Shown: piece after piece, positions 50,101-62,600 of the stretch | How positions within the stretch are numbered: position 1 is the first letter of the stretch | How the letters are laid out: each line of letters begins with the position of its first letter | Origin: Bombus terrestris | Lineage: Eukaryota; Arthropoda; Insecta; Hymenoptera; Apidae | Length of the DNA: 64,000 bases | Reading direction: 5' to 3' | Assembly (NCBI RefSeq): GCF_910591885.1 | Contig: NC_063279.1 | Span: 10,044,001 to 10,108,000, forward strand | The notes under the pieces: generated by a model | Database searches by the model: none | What the model was told of the DNA's origin: nothing | The model's input: the letters and a program-made list of their open reading frames with translations, nothing else | Made by a program: the position numbers and the translations under genes

Positions 50101-51280
50101 TTCTCGTATTACCCCGGCTGGAAATTGATTTCCACGAAATTGGAGTGTAGGGGATGAAAGATTAAAGGGGAAGATGATGTTGACGATGGGTGGAGGGTTT
50201 CCTAGGGGTGATTGCCAGTCGTATGTGCATTATGGTGTCAAGAGGCAGGAAGGAAAAATGGGGAGGACTGTTTGTCGGTGGATGATGTTGTTTTATATCT
50301 GAAGCTGATTCTTATCATCGATTTGGTCTATACGTAATTTGGGGTTTACAACGCGTGACACGTTGTATTCGACACTTTTACTATCCAGCAAACCTTTTAA
50401 ATAGATTTTGTCAGATGCCTATCTGTTTCTCTTTGTATTATACAATATGAAATTTTTTATATAATTTCAATCTTCATTGTTTATTATTGGTGTTATTATA
50501 GAAATAGTAAGATACAATTAGAAACGGTTTTATCGAAAACAGATTATATATATATCGTTTAGTCAGTTGATGATACAATACATTAAGGTATGTATAATCA
50601 TATGATATCATCATATATTACAGTATCACGTTGTTTATACGTAAAATAAAAGAATAAAAAAAATGAGAATTTAAGCGAACGTGTAAGAAATTTCGTTTGA
50701 CCATTTTTTTATTTTTTTTTTAATAATGCTATTCGATTCGATTTTTTTTTACAGTGAAATGTTCTAGAAGTTATAATTAAGTAGTTTTGTCTAGAAATTC
50801 GTAATACTTACGCGTATTTCTATTAACCTTCCACGCTCGGCGTTTTCTTTAAATCTCGGCGTGGTCCAGATTCGAGATACCGGCATTACGGACAATTGGT
50901 ATTGCTGCAGTAGCTGCTACGTAGTTTTGGAAACGCGTAAGACTGGCACGTGATCGAAATTTTCATCGTGCTGTTGTATTCCTCCGCATTTTCGAATTCG
51001 CTCAATGTGTTGGAACCTTTTGGTGCGGTAGCGACGCAAGACTATGGGAACAAAATCCTGGCGAAAGAAGAAGGAACAGCGTAAACGCTGTAGTATTTAA
51101 TAAAGCGGTCTTAGTAAACTCCGCGCGTGATACAATTAGGAAAATCCGTGGAGAAAAAAGGAAGAACTATGAAATCTGTAGGAAAATTACGTCTCGAATA
51201 TAGTAGCACACTAGCGAATACTTTCGATAAACGTGAAGACCAGGCGGAAAAGATATGACGAGTGCAGTTTTCGTTTTCCA
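50101..51280. other. Mostly A+T-rich stretch
   Basis: A+T-rich with T runs near 50706-50750 and a CpG patch at 50830-51030. No gene is seen. Confidence 0.5.
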
Positions 51281-51320
51281 TCACGAAAATATTTGAATAC
51301 TTACCATGGAAAACTTTAAT
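51281..51320 (+). repeat. Dispersed repeat family R1, short copy D
   Basis: CACGAAAATATTTGAATACTT aligns with the R1 core of copies A and C; the match fades after about 40 bases. Weakest of the four copies. Confidence 0.3.
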
Positions 51321-51416
51321 GCATGGCAATGTTGTATCATAGCAGTAAAAGATTAGTATACAATATGAATAGAAGAATAAAGTAATAAAAATTGGGAAAC
51401 TTGTTGATGGAACTGG

Positions 51417-51670
51417 GGATGAAAATGAAGATATGAAAGGTGAATGAGAGGAAACAAGGAAGCAAGGAGAGGACAAAGCAAGATAAAGAAGAAGCAGAAA
51501 AAAGGAAATAAGGAAAGGAGAGTAAGAAAATAAGAAGCAGAGAGATGAAAGGAAGAGAGGAATATGATTATGTAAAGAGGAAAGACAAAGAAAATAAGTT
51601 GAGAAGAGATGAAACTAAGGGAGGAATGAGAACAGAGGCAAAAAAATAGATGAAAAAAAGGAGAAAATAT
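51417..51670. repeat. Purine tract, about 250 bases
   Basis: Plus strand is almost only A and G, built of AAGGA, GAGA and GAAA runs with few pyrimidines. Such tracts can adopt triplex (H-DNA) structure. Two minus frames over it (51111-51476, 51353-51688) are serine/phenylalanine-rich by-products. Confidence 0.8.
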
Positions 51671-51689
51671 CAAAATGTGTATTGCCATA

Positions 51690-53720
51690 ATTCAATGAAA
51701 ACTTTGAAACAAACTCTATCTCGTCCGAACTTTTTACAAATTTCTAACTATTAAAACCAGGTCAACCGTATCTTACGACTGCTGCAAATATTAATTAAAA
51801 ACGACTATTTTTCCTAATTTCATAGAAGACAGGGAAGTTGGTCGAAAGAAAAGAGGACAAATTTCGTGGCAATTATTCCGTGTCGCGCGGATTAAGAATG
51901 GACTGTCAGAGATATAGCAACCTTTCCAGTTGATCCAGCGTTATAAATGAAACTTCTCGCAGGTGGTTCTTTCGGGCCTACAGCGAGAGGAGTGGCCAGC
52001 TAAAACGGATTACATATTGCCATCCCAGCTTGCAACGGACAGCGCACACTTGACCCTGCTGGTTGTCTGAATAAATCGAATAGCCCCTAACCCAAACGGA
52101 ATTATGTTCTCCTTGCCGGACGATCCACGAAAATTAAAGAAGACTTTATCCATGAAGAGTTCTCTCGTAAAAACTTAGCCTTTTCGTTCCCTTCCGGGGA
52201 AAAAGTAACCTAATTTTTTTTCTTCTTTATTATAAAGTAGATTCCACGAAGTTCACTATTTCATATGAATTGAAGGGATTACGCGTTTAATCTACCAATG
52301 ATTCTTAGATGCAGTTTTTAAGGATGCGGTTACAAATTGAAATATATGTTGAGAAAGTTATCCTTGAAATTGGAGAAAATTGAACAATTTTATTTGGAGA
52401 ATTTAATGTAGATAATCGATGAATTAAACGTTGATGTTATTTTCTGCAAATTTTCAAAACTTTAAGGCCGTTAGATGCTTTATAAAATTTAAGAATGTAA
52501 GAGAAAATATTAGCTTAGAATTTATTTATTTTAGAACATTTTTGGGTTGAAATTTGATCGAAGTGCAAGAAATTATTACGTATTTATATGCGTGGAATTA
52601 ATTTCGAATGAATAGCAGAATCGGCATAGATATAATTGGGAAACTGATCCAAAATTTTTGGATCGTATATATATCAAATTGTTGATTGCACGAACGAGAG
52701 ATTATCCTCTTCGTCCCTATCAATCATTCTCGCTAGAGCACGCTATATTTTACAACTCCGATTTGTGGTTATTACAATTATGGAAATGTCGAGCGAAACC
52801 ATGAAACTGCTGCGGTATTTCATCTAATCAGTATCAATAATTTAGTAAATTAATTCAGGAAATCAATTATCAGATCAATTAACTTTCAAAGACTTATTAT
52901 ATCTTCTTATCGTATTAATAAATGGCAAATATTATGTAACAATAATATAACTAATAAACGTTTTTCGAGATAACAATTCCAACGTGACCTTTTTCTTTGA
53001 TTCTTGGATTCTATGGAATATGTAATAAAAGAGAAAATCTTTCGTAGTGTAAATATTAGTAGTATTATTATTAGTTTTATTATTAGTATTACATTATTAG
53101 TAGTAATATTTCGTAGTATAAAAATAATTAGTGTAAATATTTTCTTCACCACGAAAAGTAAAGATATTTCTGTTGCCAAACATTTTCACAATTCTTATTC
53201 ATTTATTCCTGCGTCTTCGATTACAATTCAAACGATAATCCACCTAGCGATTCTTAATGGGATGGAAATTTATGAGACGCTGGCTGAGTCGCCAAGCAAA
53301 GTTCACGAAGGAAGAGAGAAACGAGAGGAAGAGAGATGCTATTCGCTTGGCAACTCGTAAATTCTAAGCAGCTTAGTCGCGACGCTCGCTATTCGATCCC
53401 TTGTTACGTTCTACTCTCACAGATTGCGGCTGTAAGCATATTCCTGCTCTCTAATACTTTTTCTCATTTATTAAAACTACCGTTAGCTTCAAATACAGTT
53501 TTTCCAGCCGCTAATAGAGCGATAATGAAAAGGTAATCATGAAAAATTATAAAAACGCGTAATGATTTTATCCTACGATTGGGCGTTGCGCGTTATTAGA
53601 GAACTAAGGGAAATTTAGGAAAACTAAGAGAAATTGAAAGTTGTATATTTACAACTGTATATGAAAGACTTGTATATGACAGAGTGATGAAAGACAGTGA
53701 ATTTATAATTTTAATATGAA
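51690..53720. other. A+T-rich stretch
   Basis: A+T-rich apart from a CpG patch at 51860-52200. A TTA-type imperfect microsatellite lies at about 53059-53117, under a 118-codon plus frame that is isoleucine/serine-rich and not called as a gene. Confidence 0.5.
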
Positions 53721-53739
53721 CGTAGGCATAGTGTTTCGT

Positions 53740-54560
53740 GAACTATAAGGAAGTATTACATACGTGTGATGAAGCTGATTCTGATGACACTTTGGCGTTG
53801 CTTGGTTGATTGGCTATACCAACGAAAATACAGCTATCGAAAATCGTACAAAAATCTGCCGGTTCTTCACGCTCACGACCAATAGCATTCACAACACAAT
53901 TTTGTAACGTACGACTCAACAGCTCTCGATCAACCGGACTAAAGTCACTCACACGAAATTAATTCAGTCTATGTACGTATATGTGACGTATTTCAAATTG
54001 CTATTAAAAAAAGCGCTATACAACGCTGTATATCGTTTGGTTTTACGATACCAAGTACGAGCACAAAATAGGGGAATATTAAATAGCCTATTAAGTCGGC
54101 CAGGCATGATTCAAACTCATCAGCGTTCATGGAACATCGAATACATCAGCGCGCGTTTCGTGACTCGTTTCGCTCGCCTCGTTAAACTTCTTTCGCAATT
54201 TCACGTACGAATAGAACGACATCGGGAAATACAAATGACCGCCGCATACCGCACAGACGACGAAGAAATTAAAATCCAATTCTTGATCTGATACGCGGGA
54301 TATCCAATCGACGCCATTCGAACGCATACACCGCAATTTCTACCGATAGCTCTTTCTACCGATTCGAGACGATGATCTACGATCGACATTCGTCCAGTGA
54401 GTGGGCAAACTGAGTTTCGCTACCACCCGTCGGTCACTTAGAACGACTCAGAGCTAAAAAAGCCAAGTACATAACACCGGAAAGCCTGACACGGGGTCGA
54501 CAACCTCGAACAGAGACATTAACCTTTGGACTGAATGCTTGCCACGGTACCATGGCGAAG
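53740..54560. other. CpG-rich island 13
   Basis: CpG-rich block with open frames on both strands (53971-54291 plus; 53743-53952, 54127-54336 and 54201-54389 minus). Some minus-strand frames have balanced composition, but none shows a domain and most open without ATG. It could hold an untranslated exon on the minus strand. Confidence 0.35.
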
Positions 54561-57500
54561 TGTTAAGCTACGATAGAATTATTTTTAAAAAGGATGACCA
54601 ATTTATGTGGCTGAAGTTGGATATATATTTAACAGGTCAGATATAGGTACGAATTATATTTAGTTTATGTTGTTTCTATCAGTATATTTTAGTTGCGTTC
54701 TACAGTTACTTCTTTGGTATTGGAACTTTTGTTTGATTTAATTCTTGCAAACAGATAGGTATATTTTAATATACGTATCTACCACTGGATGCAAAAGTGT
54801 AGAAAGTTCATGTATATTTTCGAAGCTTTTAAGTTTCATTTGAGAACTTTTATATTTTAGTTATATAAGAATCTTAGTTATTTTATAACGTAGTATTTAT
54901 GTTGTTGAAAGGAAGAAATTTTGGATAAATAAACTTAATATTGTACAATTTATCTGCTGTCGTGAATCTGATAATCGCTGTGATTACGCTACCAAACCTT
55001 GCAATCAAAAATTCAAATTTGGATCACAGCTGATAGACAAAATATTTTGATCGAAAAAATCGATTTTTTCTTCGTTTTTTCCTTTGGATTTTAATGACTT
55101 TAGACGCATATGTTAATCAGAGGGTTACGGTTAATCAAACGCATACGACTGAATAAATATGAAGCTGGTTGAAGTTGATGCGGAGTGTAAGGACGAGGTC
55201 TGGCTGGGTGAAACTGAAGTTGACGAAAGTTGTACGGGTCAGTCGAGCGAATTGTTGACAACGTTTAAGAGTCCCGGAGTGGAGTTAATTACGAATCCAA
55301 TGGTAAGCCTCGCGAATGTAGGAATTGTAACAACCGGAAAGTTTCCATTCCGGGGTTGAACGGACGCGGCAATTCCTTCATGGAAATTTTCGGTCAATCG
55401 ACTGTTCTAGCAATGCATTTGGCTTTCGTATTGCGCAACTTTGTTCCACTTTATTTACACGTACGAAATATTGGAAAATGTAACGAAATGTGTGAAATTG
55501 ATTAATCGACGTCTTCGTTCAGCAAATACAGTTTTAGAATCGAATAAAAATAAAGAAGATTTAGTCAGAATTTAACGGAAGAAAATATAATGCGTTAGCC
55601 TCAAACACATTATGAGGCCGTTTATATTTACAGAAATAAGAAATTCGCATGTCGTAAACGGTAATGAAAATTCACAATGCGAAATCAAATTTAAAAGTCC
55701 AATGTTCAAAGTTCATAAAGTTCAAATTCGTCTTGAATCGCACTCTATCAACTCTAACTCAAACTAAAATATGTATAAGAAATATAGAATCCTTAAAATC
55801 CTGTAAACATCATAACTTCTACCAAAATCAATTGTTTTCATAACATTATCACGAAAATATGGAAAATTCATTGAGACGTCGTTTTCCCTTCTTGGATTAT
55901 ATAGATCAAGGATGAACTGTTTATTTCAATGTTACTTTGTAAGTCGAAATAAAACGATGGTGGGGTTAGGGTTGTGGCTTAGGGGTTCATTATACAGCTG
56001 TAATTAGAGCGGCGCCTAGAAAGCACTTGTCGCTGAGAGGGTGAGACGGGACACGATATTAGTTCATTTTCGTGTTCTAATGTCACCGCACCAGCACGTG
56101 TTTACGAGGCTATATTTACGAGTATACACTGCATACCATTCTGACCTGATCCTCATTTTCACTCCTGTCCGTGCAAACCTAACTCAATGGCGTAGAACGA
56201 GCGGGTTGACCAGGAATGATCCAGTTTCCCCGAAATAGATGAAGCGTTTTGAGTAACGTAAGTACTTTGACTTAATTTTAATGACTCTTTATGGAAACAT
56301 ATTCCGGTCCTTTGTACAAACTTTTTAGAACTTAGGAGCAATTATCTGTTAGTATACTTTTAGTCTTTGTTCATAATAACCGATCTTGTCGTATTTTATT
56401 TCTATTATTTCTTCGATATTTATTTATCAATATTATAGAAGCCAAATAGTTTCGTTTAAGAATTGCAGTTGACTTAATGAAGTTTTATTTTTATAATTTT
56501 TTAATAGTTTACGATTAATAGAAGCTAAACAATTTTATTTGCCGATATATCGAATAATTGATTACCCAGAAATTATCTTGACTTCGTGAAGCTCTGCATT
56601 TATTACTTTTTAACATTTAATTGTCGATGAAATCTAGACAATTTTCTTGTTTCAAGTAAAACATTGAGATGTTAGAAAAGTAGAATTTATTTCAGGTTTG
56701 GGATAAAAAATAAAATACAAGTTTTAGTCGTGTTTGAAATTACGCAACATTACATAGCCTGTAGGTTTTACGTATGAGTTACGTAAATCTTGTCGACAAA
56801 TTTGCGCTGCCTTTAAAAATTCAAAGAGCTAGGGTAAACATCCGGAAAATTTAGTAGAATCGTCAGAATACATCTTGCAGAACTTATTGCGAAGAATGTG
56901 CGATGTTACGCCACTGTTTCATTTCTCTCGAATAGTGAGACCGTGGGCAAATGTATGGGCGATTATTTTCACGCGGGCAGACATCACGCTATACTATGAC
57001 TCACCGAAATTATTCATAAAGTAATACCGTGTTATGCAATCCTGGTGACAAGCGAATTAACTTTTAAAATCATTTCCACTCGTACGCTAAACCTTTGATA
57101 TATTCTTCAACGACAGGTGGTTATTAATTTTTTTATGCCGCATGAAAGTCTACCAGATCTTGTTACAAACGAAGCGATTAAATTTTATTATCGAGCAATT
57201 ATCTTGAACTGATATTATTTAACAAGAATTTTGTCCGAGCGGTTTTTTCATCGCCCTAAGATTTTTTTGTTAATTTGGAACTTTTTAATTTAGGATTAAA
57301 CAACCCGCAACTTTAACATGCTTTCCTTACGCGAAGTTTTGGTCGATTAATCTGCAAAATGCATGAAGTTTTTAAATAATTAAAAATTCTACGTAGCTAG
57401 AACGCAACGAATCGATAGTACAAATTTCATTCCGATAGAATCTTCATTATAGAAACATTTTACTATTCGCATGTTCTAAATATTAAAGAAATGTTTTATT

Positions 57501-58195
57501 AGCCGGAAGGCATATTTCTTTCATTTACACTATCTATAAAAACTAAAGAAGCGTTTATAATTATTTTCCAATGAAGTATTTTATCAGCTTCTACCTTTCA
57601 TTTTCGTACTATGTTACAGTCATTTAAAAGTGCTACTAGATGATACGATGAGCCATTTATTTACCTGTTACCTATAAACAATTAGATATTAGATTTCAGA
57701 CTACAAATAATAATTTTATCAATGTATTCTCCAATGTGTAGAATAAATTGTGCTCGGAATTAATTTAGGTTACTTGCATACTGGAAATCCACTATAAATT
57801 CTAATGAAACCTATTTGGAAATGATCAAACTCAACGCGATGTAAATATCGAACGCGTGTTTCCAGTGGCTGTAACGATTTATTTGTACCGACGCGGAGTG
57901 TCGGTTATCGTGACGTACAAGCTTATTGACGAGAAGCATTTTACAGTTAGCTTTCGATATTCTGCCTGTGACTGCTTACCAAGGAAGAAAGGGCACGTGC
58001 GACGCGATTTGAAATTTCATGATCGCGCCCCTTTGGAAGCGTTAACTTCGGAAGTTAGCTTTCCATGAAAAACTTGGTATCGATTGTGTAAATTTTATTG
58101 CGCCTCGCTAGCTTTCTCGATCAGGACCGATGAACGCGTTCGAAAATTTTAATGATAGAAATAAATATCAGGGTAAACCGAACGTGTTTTCTGTA
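54561..58195. other. Long A+T-rich stretch
   Basis: Contains small G+C-richer patches at 55140-55430, 55970-56240 and 57840-58140. A 66-codon frame (55159-55359) starts with ATG and crosses a donor-like GTAAGC at 55302, but no domain or acceptor supports an exon. No mobile-element ends seen. Confidence 0.45.
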
Positions 58196-58201
58196 CGGTA
58201 G

Positions 58202-58262
58202 CTCACGAAGGTATTCGAATACTTGTAGAAACTCTTCATGAATATATTATAGATATTTTAAT
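58202..58262 (+). repeat. Dispersed repeat family R1, copy C
   Basis: CTCACGAAGGTATTCGAATA followed by CTTGTAGAAACTCTTCATG and AATATATTATAGATATTTTA. Matches copy A in the first half and copy B through the ATGAATATATT segment. An R3 copy follows 36 bases later, suggesting one larger element. Confidence 0.55.
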
Positions 58263-58297
58263 CGAAGGTGGAGGAAGAACTAAAACAAATTGAAGTT

Positions 58298-58333
58298 AAA
58301 TAAGTAGAATAGTCGCTTATTGGCCAGACAGCG
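58298..58333 (+). repeat. Repeat R3, distant copy
   Basis: AAATAAGTAGAATAGTCGCT followed by TATTGGCCAGACA. It closely matches the two units at 36641 and 36718; about 30 of 35 bases agree with the first unit by eye. A GGAAGAAC-like segment precedes it here and at 36614. Confidence 0.6.
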
Positions 58334-58456
58334 TCTTTACACTGTCGATGAAATTTCAGAATGCTTTGCACAACACGTGCGATATAAAGATTTTTATGGC
58401 AAATTTTTAAATATTTCGAGCCACTGTACGTGCGTGTAGTAAAAGGATTTTCTTCC

Positions 58457-58475
58457 TTTTTTTTTTTTTTTTTTT
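58457..58475. repeat. Poly-T, 19 bases
   Basis: Uninterrupted T run on the plus strand, about 130 bases after the R3 copy. Confidence 0.95.
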
Positions 58476-59880
58476 ATTGTTGAATCGTAAGAATTCTTAT
58501 ACGTATCAGCGAATGATTTATAAGTTTCGAGGCAGCTTTGAAGTTCGAAGAAGAATAATAAATAAATTTCGTATGCGTGCAAGTTTCGTTTCTGAGGCTG
58601 AAACTTATCCCTTCTTGGTGAATGCAGCGTTCGCCCTTCCTGTGCAAATGAATCATCCGAGTTTACTGCTTCGAATAACCCGTCCGTGTACAAGAATCCC
58701 TTACAATCGCGTTTTTGAAGTTTCCAAGATGTGGAAGTTCCTTAATGCGTTTAAGCAACTTTCCTCAACTGTCATTTGACGGTGAACGGAAGTTTGCTCT
58801 CTTAGTTAGTCTTAAGCTATTACTCTCTCACCGTCAGAAAAATCACTCTTATTGCTATTTTATTGTCTCGTATTCTTTCCCAATTATCCTTTATTCCTCC
58901 CCATTATACCGTTATCGTTCCTTTTATTATTTTCCTCCTTTTTATTCCTATATCCATACGGGAAAAATATGTGAAATTAAAGTAGCAAAACAGGGTAGAC
59001 ACATTTTAATTATCCGTGGGATGTTATAGGGGGAAATAGCATTTATTATTTGCTCTTGTCATTTTAGTGTATTCGTAACGTTATTTAATCAGCTAAACAA
59101 TTTTGATCTATTTTCATATCTGTGATAATTAGATACGTGTAACGTTACAAGATTAAAAGATTCTAAAAACTGTAAAAGTTTCGTAACGTAGGAGAATGAT
59201 TTTCGTAAAATCAGATTCTAAGAAAATACACGAATTTGAAATTTGAATTTTTTAATTTTCCAAGTAGTAATGTCTTTGTAGAACGAAACAAGCGATAAGT
59301 TACGGTATGACTTTTGTTTGCGCAATCCAATGTGTGCAAACATTTATATGTTTGTTCACACGATTATTCGTGTGAACACGATAGAAATTGTGCACTGTAG
59401 CTCGCGCGTTAGACAAGACCACTTGCGACTGCGGTTTGACCTCTCAAACTTTACGCATTCTGATCCAGAGTCTGAATCGAACCGTGGTTTCCACTATCGG
59501 TCTCCCAATGGCCGACGAGAACGGAACCGAGCCATGATAAACACTTGTTCTGATTCTCTGGAATAATAATATTGGATACAATATACAATTAGAAACAATA
59601 TACCGAGTAAGAAAATATTTGATGTATAATAATTGTTTTAAATATTCGAGATGAAATTTGTCTCACGTTCTTTGTCAATAGAGATTTATAAAAGATTCCA
59701 TTGGCTTTTTTTAATTATTGTATTCGTTTTTGACGCAATGTTTAAAATAATATTTTGTGAGAACCTTGTATTATATTTATGTGAATTTATTTTGTTAAAT
59801 AAGAAAGGACAACGACTAAGTTAGGGGACGGGTATTAAGAAAGAAATCGCGGTTTCTGGTAACATGATCGTGATTGTATT
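58476..59880. other. Mostly A+T-rich stretch
   Basis: Frames of up to 104 codons (58477-58779, 58715-59029) are unrecognisable. No repeat ends are seen. Confidence 0.45.
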
Positions 59881-59883
59881 ATG

Positions 59884-59950
59884 GACTGTAGTATAATCAT
59901 ACGGTATCCTATGCGGTGAGCTAAACCGCATGATGAGATACGGCACAGTC
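59884..59950. other. Stepwise foldback, 67 bases
   Basis: Three nested paired segments: GACTGT/ACAGTC (59884-59889, 59945-59950), GTATC/GATAC (59904-59908, 59937-59941) and ATGCGGT/ACCGCAT (59911-59917, 59925-59931), closing a 7-base loop GAGCTAA. The inner stem is perfect; the outer ones are separated by unequal internal loops. Could be a structured RNA or a cruciform. Not a family I know. Confidence 0.4.
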
Positions 59951-60004
59951 GCTCAGACCACATCATGGATTAGAACACAGTGACGTGGATCATATCGCAA
60001 GCTA

Positions 60005-60021
60005 TGTTATGAGCTATAACA
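60005..60021. other. Short hairpin with related loop
   Basis: TGTTAT pairs with ATAACA around the loop GAGCT. The loop start GAGCT is shared with the foldback 90 bases upstream. Confidence 0.35.
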
Positions 60022-60449
60022 CAGTATCTTTGGCGAGGACTGTAGGAACATTTGCGTTTTCTTTGACGTTATACCGAATAATTCCTTTTCAATCAAAATT
60101 TATATCAATGAGTACCTTCGAGAATGATTATCTAGGGAAAAGATTCAGACAGATTCTTGTCAATTTATCTTATATAGCATCCTCCTAAATTTCCAAATAA
60201 CCGATCGTTCCATTTATTCTAATAATCCCAATACCGCCGTATTACAGAAATAATTTGCACTTTGAATATCACAGATCCGAACAACCGCGTTCTTCAAGGA
60301 TTACTTCAAGGATGATATATTATATCAAGCAAAGATCCTAGCATATTTGTAAAACCAATGATACAAACATATCTACCACTCCCTGGCTCGTTGCACGAAA
60401 GAATTTGTCTTTCTATTACCGGCACGAAATCTCTCCCAAAAAATCTTCT

Positions 60450-61520
60450 TTTTCAGTCTCTAGTCTCATCAATTACCAAATCGTACTGCGAAGATCTTGC
60501 ACCTTTATTAGAGGCACGAAGCTCTCGCCACGTGTCGAAATCTTCGCGACGATTTACCGAGATATCGTCCAAAGGAGGAAGCGAGATCTGCTCTAAAGCA
60601 GAGAATCTGGGCTTATCGCGAGTCATCTTTCTCTCGGCGACCTGTTTAAAGCAGCGAGACTAGTGGAATCGAGGGCTTTTCTGACCCGGCAGAGTATTTT
60701 CACTCCCGATCGTCCTCTAATCCCATTGGCCGGCCCCCGGGGATGGGTGGTTGGTCTGTTCCGGCTGGGGTGTCGAGATCGTTTGATTCGGCCCTGTGCG
60801 CCACCGCCGCCGGCGATGCTCGAAGAAAACGCCGGCGATGGTGAACCGGAGAGAAAGAGAAATGAAAGAAGAAACCTGGGTTCAAAAGGGGACGAGCCGT
60901 TGAGTAAACAAAGGAGGAAATGGAGTAAATAAAAAGCAACCGTCGAGAGAGGACGTTGAGATTCGTTGAGAGCGTGCCTGTGTGCACGTTCCTCTGTAAC
61001 TCTCTCTCTCTCTTTCTATCTTTCTATCTTTTGCTCTCCCACGTACCCGGGTTCGTACATTAAGGAAAGCAAACTGGCGAGAGCGTACGGTTCGTTCACA
61101 CACACGCGACTCATAGACATAAACTTCCACGATGCACCAGGCCCGGGCCTCCACTCGAGAAAAAGAGGGAAAGAAAGGGGGCTAAGAAGCGGCTGAGAAA
61201 GGGGAGAACCGTGGAAAAGAGGAGCAGAGAGAAGTAACTGGCAACGATAGCCTCCTGTCTGCGTTGGAAAGAGATGGAAGAAAAAGGAAGGGGATGGTTG
61301 TTACTTAGGGGAAGGGATGGAAAGTTGCGGAAAAGTAATCCGAACCGCGAGCTTTATAGTTTTGTTTATTCCCTCGCATACAATTACGCTGATGACGCGG
61401 CGTAAACCCAGCTCAGACCTTTTATCCTACGACCTATCCTCCACCTAACCCGCGAACACCCCTGCCGCGCCACCAATTTTCTATGGTGAGTGCGAACTGC
61501 TACGTTCGCAGCACCCGTTG
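60450..61520. other. G+C-rich block with CT repeats
   Basis: The longest G+C-rich block of the window. GCCGGCGATG occurs twice near 60809-60842, CT and TTTCTATC repeats lie at 60999-61030, and TCTGCT/AGCAGA forms a small perfect hairpin near 60588. Frames are open on both strands (60358-60663, 60663-60932 plus; 60700-60987, 60882-61154 minus), without domains. A promoter or untranslated exon is plausible but not shown. Confidence 0.4.
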
Positions 61521-62600
61521 CTTAAGATGAGAATCAGAAGAATGGGCGTGAAAAATTTCGCATACTGTAAATTGTGCATGATGACTGTAGGTTTATAGGA
61601 ATCTCACGAAAAGTATTTTATCGAGAATCTTGAGTGAAGCATTCTCGCCGTAAACTGCGCATTCTTACGATTAGTCTCTGCGTTTCGATCGATTATTACA
61701 TCTCCTTTTTAGAAATGAGTACAAATTTTCTTTTACTCGATACTGAGATTTACAGAAATCTATGATATTACATGTGTAGCTATCTGTGTGATACGTTTAA
61801 CATATAACGTAAAATGAAAACAGGAGATTCTTAGTAAGAATTTTGTATGTCATTGTATTGATGATTCTCCAAACGAAAAGATTCTTATGCTATAAGTTGT
61901 GCATGCAAAATTTTGAATGAAGTTGTACGATGTAAATTAGATATTTGTTGTATTAGTCTCAGAATCTTAATCAGAATTGACAGGGGGTGAGTTAAATCTT
62001 CATACGAATAGAAAATTCGTATGTGAAACGTTATATAAATGAACACAAAATTTCTTTAATTCAACGTCTAAAAAGTATCTTCACTCTTGTGCATGAACGA
62101 TATTAAGATCGATGGAGTACTTTCCGCATTTTTCCTCTTTCTTCTTACTTCGCCTTCGAACTGATTGATCTATTTACACAAACTTCACGACACGTTACTC
62201 GAATTACTTACTGCAACAGTGTATTGGATACCTGTGTTTTCGCGCTGTTCAGTTCTTCTCGAGTTCGCGGCTTTTAGAGATTCAAGATAGGAAATCAAGG
62301 AAGCTTTACTTTGCTACAACAAACTTCGTTGTTTTAACTAGTTTCGCAGAGATCGAGCACACAAAGAAGAATCATGCCGGTAGAATGAAAACTATTTTGC
62401 GCTTGAGGACAAAATATTATATATTAACTTCATTTGTGTCCTTTATTGTTAGAGATAAAATTATAACCTGAAAATAACTTTTCGCATGTAAACCAAAATA
62501 GAAATTGGAGATCGCATTTGACTATAATTTTTTCCTTTTCCACTAAACGTTCTCTTTTACTCAATTATGACAATTAATTTTATTTATACTTCGCCACATA
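61521..62600. other. A+T-rich non-coding stretch
   Basis: A+T-rich sequence; no gene or repeat seen before the miniature element. Confidence 0.5.

Noticed and set aside
45330..50279. Exact 17-base match (45330-45346 and 50263-50279) between the solo LTR and a distant site
   Set aside because: A single 17-base match without flanking similarity can arise by chance in a window of this size.
55159..55359. ATG-started acidic frame crossing a GTAAGC donor
   Set aside because: A single donor-like site is common by chance and the frame has no recognisable sequence.
60663..60932. Arginine-rich 89-codon frame as a coding exon
   Set aside because: G+C-rich composition opens frames on both strands; no acceptor, donor or homologue can be argued.
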